DNA from: Pelecanus crispus
Taxonomy: Eukaryota > Chordata > Aves > Pelecaniformes > Pelecanidae
Reading direction: 5' to 3'
NCBI RefSeq assembly: GCF_030463565.1
Contig: NC_134660.1
Span: 1,786,001 to 1,850,000, forward strand
Length of the DNA: 64,000 bases
Within the stretch, counting starts at the first letter, position 1; the number at the start of each line of letters is the position of its first letter. A program made the translations under genes and the position numbers. Below the pieces are notes generated by a model that made no database searches, was not told the origin of the DNA, and saw only the letters and a program-made list of their open reading frames with translations. Shown here one piece after another: positions 62,901 through 64,000 of this stretch.

Positions 62901-64000
62901 AGCCCCATCCCCACGTCCCTCCTTTGAGACGGGGCGCACGAGCCAGGCTGGTCCCCGTGCTCTCACGCAGGGACGGGGGCCCCGCCAGCCCGAGGGGCTC
63001 CTCCAGCCTTGCCCACCTCAGCCCGCCGCTCCCCTGCGGGTTGCTTTTGCAGGCAGGGCTCCCTGCCGCCACGCTGCCTGTCCCCTGCCCGCTCACGCTG
63101 CGGGCAGCCCACTGAAGCAGCAGCAGCCGAAATGCACGAACTGGCCCCTGTCCTTCCTCCTCCTCACAACCTCCTTGGCTCAGCAGCATCCCGGGATCTC
63201 CCGCCAGCTCCAAGCTGGGAGCCATCCCCACCCTCGCAGGAGGGCAGGGACCGGAGGGGACAGCACCAAGGCAGCCCTGTCCCTGCTCTCGCGCGCAGCG
63301 GCTGCCTGGCAGACGGCCACGCAGGTCGAGAGGCGACTGCGATGCTGAAGAGCGAGAGCCGGGTGGGCCGGGCTCTGCTGACAAGGCGCCCGGGGGGGTC
63401 TGTAAGTGGATAAGCCTTGTGTGACTGATCATACGGCAGCTAAGCGGCTCCGCTTTCACCTTGCAGCATTGAGCTCAGCAGCTGGGCGAGCTGCAAATGC
63501 CAGGGCGAGCTCCGGGGCTCCCGGATGGAGTAGACCCCCCTCCTCCGGTGGCAGGGTCGCTCTGGATGCCTGCGGCAGCGCAGGCGTGACCTGACCGGTG
63601 CCACGGGCCCGGTATGCAGACCTGGGTAGCGTCAGGGGATGCTCCGGAGGCAGCCGGTGGGCAGCAATGCCCCTGTCATCCTGCGGGAAGGGCAGCATCC
63701 GAGCAAGGGTTTCACCCAACCTGTCCCGGCCACCTCGGACACCGCAGCGGTGGGAAGCATCGATCCCCGCTGCAGTGGGAGGCAGAAAGGAGCTGCCCTC
63801 ACTCAGGCAAGGGGAAACAAGACGGACAGAGGGTGAGCTCGTGGAGGGCGAGGGGGCGCGGGAAGGATGGCTCGCAGCTGGGAGAGCCGGAGCAAATCTT
63901 GCCCCGCCGTCAGCTTCCTCTCCGCCCTTTGGCAGGAGGCCGAAGCTGGTGGCATCCTCAATGCATGGAGAGCATCCCTGCCCGGGGCAGAGCCGGGCAG
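56956..64000 (-). other. SRCIN1 intron 1 (partial, at least 7 kb)
   Basis: From the acceptor of exon 2 to the window edge I find no sequence that could encode the expected N-terminus (MGNAPSQ) before a donor. Lower-GC islands at 57700-57780, 58065-58290 (CCTTGATTCATTATTCATCT, TTTAATTATTTATCAGCG), 59550-59660 and 60880-61030 are candidate conserved elements. The rest is GC-rich intron with no repeat I recognise. Confidence 0.55.

Noticed and set aside
57000..64000. Search for SRCIN1 exon 1 (MGNAPSQ)
   Set aside because: Every minus-strand ATGGG checked is followed by codons that do not fit. Exon 1 is therefore placed outside the window rather than forced.

Overview
The window is vertebrate nuclear DNA, almost certainly from a bird and probably from a GC-rich microchromosome. 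It has short conserved exons in very GC-rich introns, fragments of CR1 retrotransposons, and one intact solo LTR of the ERVL-like type common in many non-galliform birds. No bacterial-style genes, tRNA, rRNA or CRISPR arrays were seen. Most long reading frames here are open only because GC-rich, repetitive DNA lacks stop codons.

Two genes lie tail to tail, in the order known from human 17q12. On the + strand, the left 3.8 kb holds the 3' end of ARHGAP23 (a Rho GTPase-activating protein): a 32-nt exon, the last coding exon (1524-2552) and the 3' UTR with a poly(A) signal at 3811. A possible 25-nt microexon lies at 335-359. On the - strand, SRCIN1 (p140Cap, a neuronal and synaptic Src/Csk scaffold) fills the rest, from its poly(A) signal near 4147 to beyond the right edge. 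About 300 bp separate the two transcript ends.

I placed 19 SRCIN1 coding exons by matching the known p140Cap protein from memory and checking every splice site and codon phase. From 5' to 3' they run 56955 (exon 2) to 7490 (stop). All phases agree except at the exon 16322-16475, which carries one extra base in a G run (16386-16390). Exon 1, which should encode only the first few residues, was not found and probably lies past 64000. The remaining exons without the 1224-nt one encode about 1,176 codons, close to the human protein's 1,183 residues. Two exons stand out: a 24-nt in-frame microexon (41059-41082) and a large 408-codon in-frame exon (12269-13492) absent from the usual short p140Cap form.

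The introns hold the accessory structure. The 16-kb intron (24677-41058) has a 2.2-kb minisatellite with 41-bp and 32-bp units and a 237-bp higher-order period. The 15.6-kb intron (41083-56671) has a CpG island with a minus-strand TATA box, GC boxes and a perfect CTCF core. Arms of one G-rich minisatellite flank this island in inverted orientation. A solo LTR with a 5-bp target duplication sits 40 bp from a splice donor. Several lower-GC, homeodomain-motif-rich blocks look like candidate conserved noncoding elements.
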